Below are positions 9,360-20,900 of a stretch of 26,704 nt of DNA, piece after piece. This DNA comes from Chromera velia (Eukaryota > Sar > Chromeraceae). The number at the start of each line of letters is the position of its first letter. Positions within the stretch are counted from its first letter, which is position 1. The notes beneath the pieces are model-generated. The model was not told the origin of the DNA, searched no databases, and saw only the letters and a program-made list of their open reading frames with translations. Location of the stretch: positions 11,878-38,581 of the forward strand of contig JAHBMJ010000905.1 of NCBI GenBank assembly GCA_018398765.1, written 5' to 3'. Made by a program: the position numbers and the translations under genes.

Positions 9360-11200
9360 AAGAACGAAAAAAAAAAAACACAGAAAAGCAGAAGGAAGCG
9401 GCCATCTGTGTGATTCCTTTCCATTATCACCGACTGAATGAAATGTCTTCAGCAGCTCAAAAATCGTTTCTCTAATTCTTCCTTCGCCGGCCCGGCCCTC
9501 TTTGAAGAAAAAGAATTCTTCCCCTCGAGCATACAGTCACCCAATCCCCAAATCGAAAAGTCAATCAGTCACGCAGTCCCAACCCGCCCCCCCCCCGCCC
9601 GCCCTTCCCTTCATGCAAGAGCAAAGTCGATCGTGCATTTTCCCACCCAATTAAATGTCTCTCTCCCATCCCATGCAGCACAAACACAACGTGCCTCCTC
9701 ACTCCTGCCCTACCGGGGCCCCCTTTCTCCCTCCCTCCGTGTATGCCAATCAATCTTGAAGCTTCTGCCAACGGCAACTCACTCCATCCAGGGTTGATGT
9801 TGCCTTAAAAGAAGGAAGAAGGAAGACTGAAAACAGGTAAACAGAAGAGAAGACGGGGCTTTTGGCAGGGTATAAATAAATTCTTTTGGTTGATAGATAA
9901 TTTGTTTTCATTCATTTGTTCACTCGATGCTGCCGTCTCTCACTCTGCTGTCTGTTTCTCTTTGCCTTTTGATTTCTCTTTCTCCCCGCCCCCCACATCC
10001 CCCTCCCCGACTCCGTCTCTCGCCCGCTCTTGTCTTTTCTTGTCTCTCCAAGTAGATGGATGGGTGGATGGATGGATGGGTGGTTGGTTGGGTGGGTGGA
10101 TGGGTGGATGCATCTCCAGGTGCCCCCTTACTACCCCTCTCGTCGCTGTGTTCTTGTCCTTCTGTTTCTTGCTTTCTCCCTCTGCAATAAGGCCCGTTCT
10201 CCCACTCCAGTCCCCAGTCAAATCCCTTCCAAATGACGCACGCACGTGTCCTCCGTCTCGTCCAGCCTTGTCGTCACCCTTTCAGCTGTAAAACTCGGCA
10301 CTCATCTGCCCCTCATGCTCTCGGCTGCTTCCCCCCCCCTTCCCCCTTGTTTCCCAATCCTCTCTCTCTTGAGTCTCGCCTCAATGAAAGGGAGACGGCC
10401 ATTGGAGATCGCAGAAAGACGGAATCAGACAGAGGGAGGAAGAGGCTCACAGAAGAGGGCTTGGCAGGACTAGCTTGATGCCCTTTCAAACGCATCACAG
10501 CGAAACAAATATGCAGTGAATTGACGGACGCACAAGAGAAAGCAGGTCACGAAACGAAGGCGCCACCCCTCCGTCACGGAAGCGCCACTGAATCGTGGAG
10601 CGATGATGCATTAAACTGCTTTCTCTTGTTTCCTTCGCCCAGTTTCTTTTATGTCTTCCAAGCAGATGTATCTCTGTCTCTCTCTCTCTCGGTATAAGCG
10701 AGGACAGATTGCGAGGTGTACAGCCAGAAACGGTTGGGAAGAAAAAGAAGAGAAGAAAACAAAAGGATGGAATGGAAACCGAATGGAGGGTGGGACCTGT
10801 CAACTCACTGATCGGATTCGGGGGTGAGTGGAGTTTGTGGGCGGGAAACAAAAGGAGACGATTGGAAATCAGATTTTTCTCAGAAAAAGAACGAAAAAAA
10901 GGTCGAAAGAGATCAATTATCATCAAGGCATGCAGCCATCGAGTCGATCGATAGAAACAAACTTCTTCCCTTCCATCCCTTCCGCTCTTCCCCCCGCTTT
11001 CTCTATCGACCTGCTCATGTTCGCTTTCAAAGCCTCCTTCGTTCCTTCCTTCGACAAACACATGAAGAGAAGGGAGGCAGGAACGAACGAATTCGAGATC
11101 AAAGAAACAAATAGGGTCCACAGCTTTTTTTCCCAGAACAATCCCACGCATTCCCCCTCCATCCGGAGGGAGAGACAGTTCCAGTCACACCAGAGGAGGG
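9360..11200. other. non-coding stretch with purine/pyrimidine-biased ORFs
   Basis: It includes C-runs near 9588-9602 and 10331-10345 and the GGAT/GGTT repeat below. The longest ORF is 218 codons on the minus strand (10495-11151). It lies downstream of the FABP-like gene, has erratic composition, including a Phe/Leu-rich run, and has no domain. I treat it as chance or as 3' untranslated sequence. Confidence 0.4.
10054..10111. repeat. GGAT/GGTT tetranucleotide microsatellite
   Basis: About 58 bp of GGAT, GGGT and GGTT units. It is open in several frames and codes for spurious Gly/Trp/Met or Pro/His/Ile runs. Confidence 0.9.
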
Positions 11201-12596
11201 TCACGCGGTCTTCTCCCACACACGCCTAAACTCTCCCCCTGCATTCCTCATTGTCTGCACACACAAACGCAACCGCACACGCACACGCACAGACAGGGGT
11301 GTCTTCATTTCTTTCTGTCTCTGCTTGTCTATCTGACGGGATCAGAGAGAGAGGGCAGGTCGGAGGTCCTGACATTTCCCTGCACGCGAACAGGCAGGGA
11401 TCTGGAGGAATGGAAGGCAAAGCATCCATCCATCTTTCTGCCCTTTTGCTTGTCTGCCTGCCTGGCGGGATGACTGACTGACCACCTCCATCCTCTTGTC
11501 CCCCAGCATGACTCTCTCCTGCTTCGAGCAATACCTCCCGTTCCTGTATTTGTTCACCACCAGTCGCCTGCAACCTCAGCGTGGACTCATATGCGTTTCT
11601 GTGCACACAAGCATAAGGCAACCGATACACCAAGCGAATCCTGACAGAAGGACATCATGACAGATCACGCAGGGGAAGGAAAGAAGCGTGACAACTCCTA
11701 CTGCCCGCCTGTAGAAGCCTGAAGAACCCAAACAACCCCTTTTGCATTGCACACCGAAGAAAATCGACAGCCTCCCTCTCAAGCAAGAGCCCCGCCTAGC
11801 TGACCCATTCTCCAAGTCAAACTCCTCGGCCTCTAGCTCGTAGTTGTCAGAGAAAGGAAACCAAAAACCTGCACACACATTCACGTGGACAGTTGACGCT
11901 TCCAAGACATTTTACCACCCTTTCATGAAACAGATCGGTAATCGAGAACATCTGTAGAAGAAAAGTACCAAATTTTCTTCCGCTCTTCCCGTTATTCCTC
12001 TCTTTCTCTTCTCCATTCCTCTTCGCTTGTCGCCCAATCATCATCAAGCATGTGTGGTGTCTGGCTGTTTTGCCCATGGATAAGCTAGACTTCAAAAAGC
12101 ACCTCGTCGAAACGCATCTCAACATTTGTTCCGGTGTACCCTCTCCGCCCACACAGACTCCCTCTTACTAGGGCATGCTCATTCATTACCTCGCTCAGTC
12201 ACTGAAATGGAAACATGGCCCCAAACAGGAACTTTCACACCTACACACGGGGTCACCAACACACACACACACACACAGAGGTGGGGGGGCACTGACTGTG
12301 GTGGGTCCTCCGATCTCTGTGCACCGTCTCTTTGTAAGCCGTACTGTGGTGCACGATTGCAACGTCATCCCCCTTCTGCATGCATGCATGCATTTGACAG
12401 GCACGTGCACATTGATCGAACGATGGATGCGTTGATGCAATCACAAAGAGACACGTGAACACATACGTACAAGCCCAGAAACAGCAACTCAATAGGACCC
12501 ATTGAGAGAGCTTCTGATGACTGAATCTGGACGAGCGCTCTGCTCTTCTTCATCCCGACAAAGTAGAACACAGCAGAGTAGAGTAGAGACAGACAG

Positions 12597-12632
<36 letters not shown>

Positions 12633-13670
12633 ACACACACACGCAGAGAGAGAGAGAGAGAGAGAGACTCGACGGACAATTTCGATTCTTTGAAATCTCT
12701 GCCGCCAACGTCCCCATGCGGATTTTGTCCCAGGGGATGCCGCTATTTCTCCTGCATGCATTCCGGGGGAGTCTGTGTTTGTTTGGTTGATTTAATTCCG
12801 AGGTTTGCAGAACGTTGCCTGACTTTCAAATTTGGTCGATCTTACATTCTTCCGAGATCCACCTGCATTGCCGCTTTGCCAAGACTGGCGGAAGGGAACT
12901 TGAAAGCAAGGTCTGTCCAAGGTCATTGACCTACGCCACGTGCCTCCCTCCCTCCCTACCTGTGCTCTCTCTCTGTTGTTCACCGACCGACCTTTTTCGG
13001 CCCTCCAGAAGTTGAGCTCACTCTCCGGATCGGCATCTTGCACAAGCTTCCACTGCAGAGAAGAAGAAGAAAGCAGGAAAGAGAAGAAAGTGAGGTCTCT
13101 CTGTTTCGCACATACTGACCTTTGTTCCCAGGTATCGAAAAACTGTTGCCGAAAAGGCACATGCATGAAAAGATCGGTTCTGAACAGTCTCTCGTGTACC
13201 TCTGTCTCTAATTACGTATGCATACTGCAGGCGGTGGGCCTGACCTGTCCCTCGAAAGCAGAACGGACTGTCGGTGGCCTTGATCGGAGCTTCAGTTTTT
13301 GAACCTCTTCAGTCAAGGCTCTGCCTGGGTGCTTCAGAAAGGCGGTGAAGGCAGTGAAGGCAACGACCTTGTTGCCTTCCAGCGGGTCGGGGGAGGAGGC
13401 AGAAGGGTTCGGCAACCCCCTCTTCTCAAACATGGGAGCCACATACCGACTCTTGAATCCTTCAAAACGTTTCTTCCCCTCCTCCACTAACCGAAATTCT
13501 CTATGTACTCCGCTATCTACCTTCACTTTTGCCTTCGCTGGGAAGAAATGCCTCAGATCAGCGTATGCAATCGTGGTGCACACGCTGATCATCAGGATCC
13601 TCTGAAACCAGGGCCCCTGCCTGAAGGAGGCAAAAGACTGTGGCATGGTGTACAGTGCTCTCACCAACAT
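11201..13670 (-). CDS. membrane-anchored fatty-acid-binding-protein-like (calycin) protein, seven exons
   Basis: Minus-strand exons: 13670-13245, 13052-12992, 12751-12669, 12375-12297, 11868-11805, 11567-11483 and 11254-11201. They total 852 nt (283 residues plus TGA) with every junction in phase. All internal acceptors are TGCAG; donors include GTCAGT, GTCAGC and GTCAGG. Residues 23-40 form one hydrophobic segment in a basic, acid-poor N-terminus, which suits a mitochondrial or membrane anchor. Residues 137-283 match the fatty-acid-binding protein pattern: FEGQWKLV at 139-146, a GD pair at 192-193 followed by alternating hydrophobics and ST, LENGRLV at 235-241, and a C-terminal RMEVTMRNAGGEFRRVWEK (263-281) that parallels the family's terminal R-x-Y/W-E-K strand. 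Ligand unknown; lipid binding is inferred. The ATG follows an in-frame TAG by 6 bp. Uncertain points are the exon 3 donor (12678 or 12669) and exon 6 donor. The N-terminal 136 residues are unrecognised. Confidence 0.75.
12259..12276. repeat. short CA microsatellite in an intron of the FABP-like gene
   Basis: Nine CA units about 20 bp inside the intron downstream of the fourth exon of the minus-strand gene. Confidence 0.85.
12599..12668. repeat. compound CA and GA microsatellite at an intron 5' end
   Basis: CA units from 12599 to about 12641 are followed by GA units to about 12666. On the minus strand the CT run begins directly at the donor of exon 3 (12668), so the tract forms the first part of that intron. 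Confidence 0.9.
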
Positions 13671-14363
13671 CTCTCTCTATCAGTTGAATCCTCCCTCCAA
13701 CCTGCTTTCGTAAAGGGATTGCGACACCATGAGAGCAGAGTAGAGGCTTGTCTCCTTTCTCCCAGCTTTGGTTACACAGAAATGATAGACAGATCGAAAT
13801 GTCGGTGAAGCGGGTGGAAAGAGAAACGCTGTACCGTGTGACAGCTGGTGAACAACAGAACACAGGAAGGCATCCGCGAGACAGCGCTGGGACGGTGGGA
13901 CCGCGGACCATACTCGCACGCACTCCATGGGACCTTTTTGGTTGGTTGGGGGGCACGTAAGTTTAAATTCCGTTCAATGCCTGGGGTGGCACTGCATGTC
14001 GATGCATGCCGTATCCTTTTCCTTGAACTCGACTTCGATTATCAACTGATTCAATTGAAGATCGCAAAGTCCGGTGGATTGGCCGTAGAAAGAGTGGCAG
14101 TGGAGCAGTGGGAAGAGGCTTTGAAAGTGTGTTGCTGTGTCCCGCTTGTCTAGGGTCGTTGTGCGGGAAGATTGGGCTTAGTGCACGGATGGAGACGGCG
14201 GGATCAAAAATTAACCCAAGTGAGAGCTAGACTAATGATGGAAGACTTGTCGTCCGTTTCCTCTGCATTTCCGCTGAAGTTGGGATCTTCCCTTTGTCGA
14301 AGTTCTTTGTCTGTTTTGCTCGTCAGTTGGTAGGACGGAGAGAGAGAGAGAGTCTGGATCTCG
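13671..14363. promoter_or_regulatory. head-to-head intergenic region, shared promoter candidate
   Basis: The FABP-like gene starts leftward at 13670 and the coiled-coil gene starts rightward at 14364, leaving 693 bp between start codons. Both 5' untranslated regions and promoters must lie here unless upstream non-coding exons exist. I see no clear TATA box. A GATGCATGC palindromic word occurs near 14000. Forward ORFs in this gap lack coding character. Confidence 0.5.
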
Positions 14364-15082
14364 ATGTGCACCACCTCCCTTTTCTCCCGTCTCCCTCGGC
14401 TTCTCTCTGTGATCCTGGGAGTCTGTGTTCTCCTGGGAAACAATCTGACAGAGGGAAAAACTCTGGGACGACGGAGAATGGTGGGTTTGGGGGAGGCGAG
14501 AAGGACAAACTTTGAGCGGGGTGTGCAGGGGTGCAGACGGGATTTCAATATATGCGTACATACTCGATTCTATCATGGCAGAACCCTTCCGCTCAACTCT
14601 GGGATCCTCCTTCATCTCGTATCGAGATCTGTATATTAATATTATTAATATAATTTGAGTTGCGCAACATTCTCATAGAATTGCCTCGGTAGTGCCTATG
14701 TCTGCCCGCTCCTTAAACAAACTCAAAACAGACTTCTCACAGAAAGGTTCCAAAAAGTGTCTGGCCAGAATGCATGCCAAGTAATGTATTAATATTTCCA
14801 GATGAATGACAGTACTCACTCATCAGAAAGATCGAATTTCCGTTTGTGTCTTGCAGGCCTCCTCCTCTACTGCTGCCTCGTCACCAGTGTCAGCGTATGA
14901 CCAGATAGTCGAGCTTCTCAAGAGGCTGAAGGAGAGAGCTGATGAAGAGAGCGAAAGAGACAAGGCTGTCCACGATAAAATCGACTGCTGGTGTGGGAAG
15001 ACAAAGGAGGCTGCAAAGGAGCAGATAGAGATCCTCGAGTGAGTCAGTGAAAGCCAGTCTTGTTGATCGACGCGCACATGTC

Positions 15083-15128
<46 letters not shown>

Positions 15129-17309
15129 GTGTGTGTGTGTGTGTGTGTGTTGATGCGTTTGCGTCTGTAGACATCTTTCGGCGGATGGACTTATGGCGCG
15201 CATTCTTCCGTGTGTCAACGTGTGAGTGGCCCAGTACCTGTTGGTGTATGCATGTGGTGCTACCTACACGCGCTGGTTGTGTGTCTGTCTCTCTGCAGCT
15301 CCCGAATGAAAGAGCTGGAGTCGAGCCTGTCGATCAAGAAGTCTCGCATCGAAACGCTGACGGCAGAAATCGACAGCAGCGGAAAGGTCAGAAGCAACAA
15401 CCAGGGCAGGGTCTGAGACTAGCATGCAGTCCTTCTGCTTTGGGGCGGCTCGTGTGTAAATTTGACCTTCTCTGCATGTGCGGTGTTGTATGCTTCTTCG
15501 TCTTCCCGCGTTGTAAATGAGTTTGTTTTTTCTGGCTTCTTCCTCATCTCTTTTCTTTGAGAAGAAAAGATCGAGGAAGGGAAAAAGAAAAAATGAAAAA
15601 GAGAAGCAACCTGCACGCCTCCACTTGGATGAGTCTCGACGGCGACGATCTGTCTCTCTGTGCATGAGAATCGGAAGCTTCTTCCCCTCGTCCTCTCTCC
15701 GTCCTTCTCTTTCCATCTCATTGTACGGTCATCTGCATTCATGCAGGAGGCTGAGGACAAGAAGGCCTCCCTAGATGACGCTGGAGCTGCGAGGGAGGCG
15801 GCGTTGGCTGCTTTCATTCAAGAGAAGAAGGGTCTGTCTGTTCTGACTGTCTTCCGTGTTTGTTCGTTTGTTTGTTTGTTTGTGTGTCGATTGGCTGGGC
15901 TGGGTTCGAATCGTGTAGATAAGTCTGTGTGCATGTTTCTTCTGCTGTGTAGAGGGGTCAACAGACTCATTCACTGCCAGTCGTTTCATCGCACATAAGC
16001 CGGTATTCGCACGCGCAAACAGACAGACATGTCTTTTCCCTTTTCCGTCACTGTAGGTGTGTATCCAGTACGGCAGCTGTTGCCTCCATAGTAATGGCTC
16101 TGTAGTGTGCATTGCAGAACAAGCATTTAGACGTTCGGTCTCGACGCTTTCCAACGCCGTTTCGTGCAAGATGCGTCTCTGCATGTAAGTGCATACGCAA
16201 ATTGATACACTTTTCAGCATCCGAGCGTCCTCTCTCGTTCTTTCTGCAGAGCTCGAGGCGGCTCTCGCGTCCATCCGCCGTGCGGTTGGGGTTCTGCGTG
16301 CCTCCGCGTTTGTTGGCGCTCCGGGTTCGGGTTTCGGTCTGGGTCTGGGGGGGTCAGGCGACCCGGGAGAGAGGGAACTGTTGCAAGTTGCAGTGAAGGC
16401 AGTGGCCAATCAGTTGGTCTCTCTGAACGCTCTCGAAGCCGTACCTTCTCTGTATGGAAATCAGACTGCGAGAGGGGAGGCAGGGGGGGGGAGTAACGAG
16501 ACGGTTGGATTGCAGCAGCAGGGAGTGGAGAGGGGGAATGAGTCTTCTTCCTCCCCCCCGCCCCCGGCTTCCTCTCCATTCAGCAATCTGCTCTCCCGAG
16601 ATGGAGCTGCATTGATGGAGACCCTCAGGGAGATGAGTGGAGAGGACGACGACGAAGAGGAAAAGAGTCACAGCCAGGAGGCTGGGAATAGAGGAGAAAG
16701 CAGCGGGAAAGGGAACGAGACATTGACGATGACAGAGACTCACAGCAGACGTGAGACAGAGAGTCAGAATTCGAACGCCACTTCTTCCTCTTCCTTTTCC
16801 TCTGTTGATGCTCATCGGGAGGGCAAGGCAAAGAAGGAAAGGAGCCGGAAGGGGACTGACGGGTGAGTGACTTGACTGAGGTTGAACAGCCAGTTGAAGA
16901 CGGGAGATTCCTTTTAATTTTTGTTCTGTCCTTTGTAATATTAAGTCAAGTGCCGGTAACAGAATATTCTTGCGCTCATGAATCTGATTCCCTATTGTTC
17001 TTTTCTGACAGAAGTGAACCAGGTCCTTTGAGGGTGTCAAGCAGGCCTGTGACCCACCAAGCGTGAGAGGACCTGATCGATTGTCTAGCCAGAGAGAGCG
17101 AAACTGCAAACACTTCTTTCTGTGGGAGAACGGACCCATTCCACGCAGATCTTCTTACGCTTGGTTTCTCAGTTTCTTCTTTCTCTTTGGTCCCTCATCT
17201 CTCTGTCTTAGAGCATTCAGACACAGCTAGTCGTCTCTCCCCCCCTTTTCTCCCTGCTGGTATTTAGAAGATCAGGAAAGAACCCAAAAGAAAAAACAGG
17301 CAATCAATG

Positions 17310-17344
<35 letters not shown>

Positions 17345-17924
17345 CAGCCCCCACTCCTCCACCATTGCCGCCATTCTGGAGTCTATCGGGGAGAGTCTGC
17401 AGAGACGTCTAGAGGGACTCCTCAAGGCCAGTCTGACCCGCAGGAAGAAAAGTAAAACAAAGTAGAAAATTGTACGGATGGTTAAGTTGTATCAATGCTT
17501 CATGCGATAAAGTGCAAACGCCGCTCTGTTCCAGACAGTGAAGCTCGCTAGAGACGTCTGGAAGTTGGAGTCAAGGTGGAACTGGTGTCAGGGGGAGGGT
17601 TGGAGTCCTCTGCGTCCCTCTATCTTTCTCTGGACGGGTGCATGTTGGTGTGATCATGGCCCTCCCTCCCTCCTCTCTTTATGGACCGACTGACTGTTCG
17701 AACCTTCCGTGGCCTGCAGACCGAGAGGGACGAGCGCGGTTCATTCGCAGACACGAGTAGCTACGAGGAAGAAGCAGTGCGTCTTCTTTTGGAAACCGTT
17801 GAGAGGAAGGGAAAGGAGAAGGACGAACTGGAAGCGCGGATGGTAAGTCTCTCCACGTCTACCGCCCCCCTCCCTTTGTGTGTGTGTGTGTGTGTGTGCG
17901 TGTGTGCGTGCCTCTCTCTTTCTC

Positions 17925-17959
<35 letters not shown>

Positions 17960-20900
17960 CACCTGTCGAAGCTCTTTTCTCACTTTTTTTCCTTCGTCTC
18001 TCTGAGGGCCCCCTCTTCGGTGCGGCCTTCCCTATCCGTTCTCTCCCCCCCTTTCCTGAAGCATCAGTTCTCTCCTCAGATTATCCCAATTTGCCCACAC
18101 TGACATGCTTGTGTAAGACAAGACTGCGGCATCCAGCTTCACGGAGAATCGGCAGGCTGCTTTTCGGACCTCCAGACAAGGCGAGGTGCACCTCAGGAAG
18201 CCAGCGGACCGATCTATTGATTGATTCACCTGTCTTCCTTTCCTCTGCCAACAACGCAAGTGTCTTAATTCAGGCTGCAGCGTCATGTAGAACAAACTGC
18301 CTTTTCTGCAAATGGTCAAGTGCGCAAAAAAGAGAAGTTGCGATTGGCAGTCTTTTTCTGTGTACACTTGCCTGCCCGTACAATTTCTGCAGGCTGCGAA
18401 TGCCGAGGAGAAAAGTACCGCAGAGCTCGAACTGCAGAACAGTCAGTGAGCATTTCAAGGTGCACGCTTGAAAATACAGACGCAACTACGCAGCAAGATA
18501 AGATAAGAATCGAAGAAGCTTCCCTCCCATTGCCCTGACCATGTGATTTCTCAGTGAACACATCTTGTTATGTCGTTTCTGTTCCCGAACGAGAGAGAGA
18601 GAGGGGGGTGAGGGCGGCTCAAGTGAGGCCCTTGTCAGGTCTTCCATGGGACAAAAATCAATTTGCCTCTTCCGCCCCCCCCCTTCCTATATTTTCTCTT
18701 TTCTTCTGTGTATGCTTCCCCTCTTGCACTGCAGCAAAGAAACTTCTCCACGAGACGACAAAAGTCTGTCAGCAGAAGGACGCTGAATACGCAGGTCGGT
18801 TCTCTCTCTCTCTTTCTCTCTCTCTATTGTGTGCGCCCACTTGAATCTCAAGAAAGGCTATTGCTGGGAGGGAGGGAGGGGGAACCGGGTGCAAGGATCG
18901 AAGTGGGTACGGTGCGCAACCTGCATGTGATGGTTTCTGTCCGTCATCTTGTCTTTGTCCATCCATCCGTTGTCTTCTCTCTCTCTCTTTCTGTCCATCG
19001 CGCACTCTGTCGCTTTGAATAATCCATGACGGGATGCACACTCAGAAGAGCGATGAGAGTCTTGGGGGAACAAAGGGTGGGCAGAAGGGAGCAACCTTCA
19101 CTTAGTGTCTTCGTCTGAAATTTGCCTCTTCGACTCTCTTTCTCCCTCTTTCTTTCTTTGCGCGTGTGCGTACGTGGGTGTGCAGACCGGGTCCGATCTC
19201 AACAGGAGGAGATGCAGGCAATTCGCGAGGCCCTTGCCTTCTTCCTTTCCGATCAGGGAAGACAAATTCTCGAGGGCGCACTCCCCTCCCCCTCCTCTGG
19301 ATCTTCTGCCTTCGTCCAGTCCCTTCTTCAACTTGATCTTCTCAGTGGAAGTGGAAGATTGAATGCGGGTACCCGGAACCCGCTCTCCCCCACCGGGTCT
19401 GGGTCTTCAGCCGTGTTGCGGGGTAGTGCAGGCATCAGAAGCAGAAAGCAGAGAGACGGAGATGGAGGAAGAAGGACAGCCGCTGCCCTTCTCGCTTTAC
19501 GCACGTCCTTTGAAGGCATGCAGCAGAGAGAGGAGGAAGAGACGGGGGCTCAAGGAGATCAATCTCGTCTGGGGGCATACAGAGGCCTGGCTGCTGCGTT
19601 GGGCGCCTTGTTCGATCACAAGGAAAAGGAAAAGGAAAAGAATGCGCCAACCGCAGAGCCGCCGTCCGTCCACGAGACCACAACGCCGTCTCCCGGTCTG
19701 GGCGAGACGGGGAGTGAAGGGGAGACGGGGGGTGAATTCGGAGAGGTTCTGGCTGCCATCGCACGACTGGTCAAGGAGTTGAAGGAAGAAGACAAGAAGG
19801 AGGCAAAGAAGAGAGACAGGTGAGGGAAAGGAAGAAAGGGAAGGGAAGGGGGGCGAAGCCTTAGGAGCTGGGTGGCGAAAGCCGAATGAAGGGGATCGAT
19901 GGGCACAAACAGACAAAAGTGTGCATGTGAAAGGGACGGAACAAATTAGATCATATGTCTGAACGTGAGCGAGAACAGTTTGCGGCCTTGAAGGCTGTTG
20001 TCGTTCTTTGGCCGCTGTAGGGTCAAAGTGACTGCAGTCTCTTTTCGTTTTTCTCAGTTGTTCGCTCCATAGACTTGATGCCGATTTCACTTTCTCCCTT
20101 CTCCCCTTCTCTCCTTGCAGTTGCCTGTCTGCGTATCGCAACCACACCTCAGCTAGTGATGCTCTCATGAGCCAGGTGGGTGGGTGGGTGGGTTGTGTGT
20201 TGGGGCGTTTTGGTGTGAGACAATGAGTGTGCGTGCGCATTTGTGCTGTTGTGTTTTGTTGTCGTGTTGTCTCTGCCTTTGCCTATTTTGAAAAACTTCT
20301 GGCATTCACTGACACGAGGAGAGAGAGGACCTTTGTGCTGGACGGCTCTGACTGCTGGCGGGGAAGAATCGGATGGGGCTGCACGATGCTGAAGGGACGT
20401 GGATGTTGCAGAGAAAAGCGAAAGAACCTGAAAAGCCTCTCACCCCCTTTGTATTTGATATCTGTTCATGCATAAGAGGGAACTGCGTGTCTGTCTGTGT
20501 GTGTGCGTCGAAAGCACTGAATGGATGACTGCATGAACGACCGAACGCTTCTGTGCAGTTCCGCTCTGCTACCGCGAGTGTTGATGATCTCCAGAGGGCT
20601 CTCGAGGAGACGGAGACGGACCTTGCAGAAGCCAACGCGACTGCAGAGAGGATTCAGAGGGCGATGGAGGAACTGGAGGAAGAGAGGCACGCGGAGAAGG
20701 AGCTATTTGAGTCCCAGAACGAATGTCAGTATGTTTGTCAAGAATGGAAGGAAGGACACATGCAAGTAAAATACAACTCAGGAAGCAAAGGACGAAGGAA
20801 GCAAGGGACGAAGGAAGTAAGGGACGAAGGAAGCAAGGGACGAAGGAAGCAAGGGACGAAGGAAGCAAAGGACGAAGGAAGCAAGGGACGAAGGAAGCAA

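Noticed and set aside
10495-11151. 218-codon minus-strand ORF
   Set aside because: Erratic composition with a Phe/Leu run, no domain, no splice context; probably chance or 3' untranslated sequence of the minus gene.
12061-12187. minus-strand 33-codon ORF containing GYTGTNVEMRFDEVLFEV
   Set aside because: Protein-like, but it lies inside the 428-bp intron between exons 4 and 5, which join in phase without it, and it has no good acceptor.
12846-12862. alternative mini-exon in the FABP-like gene (TGCAG acceptor, GTAAGA donor)
   Set aside because: Including it leads to a stop three codons into the next exon (ending GGSRKNEK) and loses the FABP-like domain. Skipping it keeps the frame to a full-length domain.
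15901-15920. GGTTCGAATC, tRNA T-loop-like
   Set aside because: No matching A box, anticodon arm or acceptor stem upstream; it lies in an intron.
17720-17750. use of the CTGCAG acceptor at 17719 for exon 7
   Set aside because: All donors considered for exon 6 leave phase 1 or 2, which gives a stop or the wrong frame here. The CGCAG at 17750 keeps the frame.
18442-18446. use of the GTGAGC donor at 18446 for exon 8
   Set aside because: It leaves phase 2, which shifts exon 9 into a stop; the GTCAGT donor at 18442 keeps the frame.
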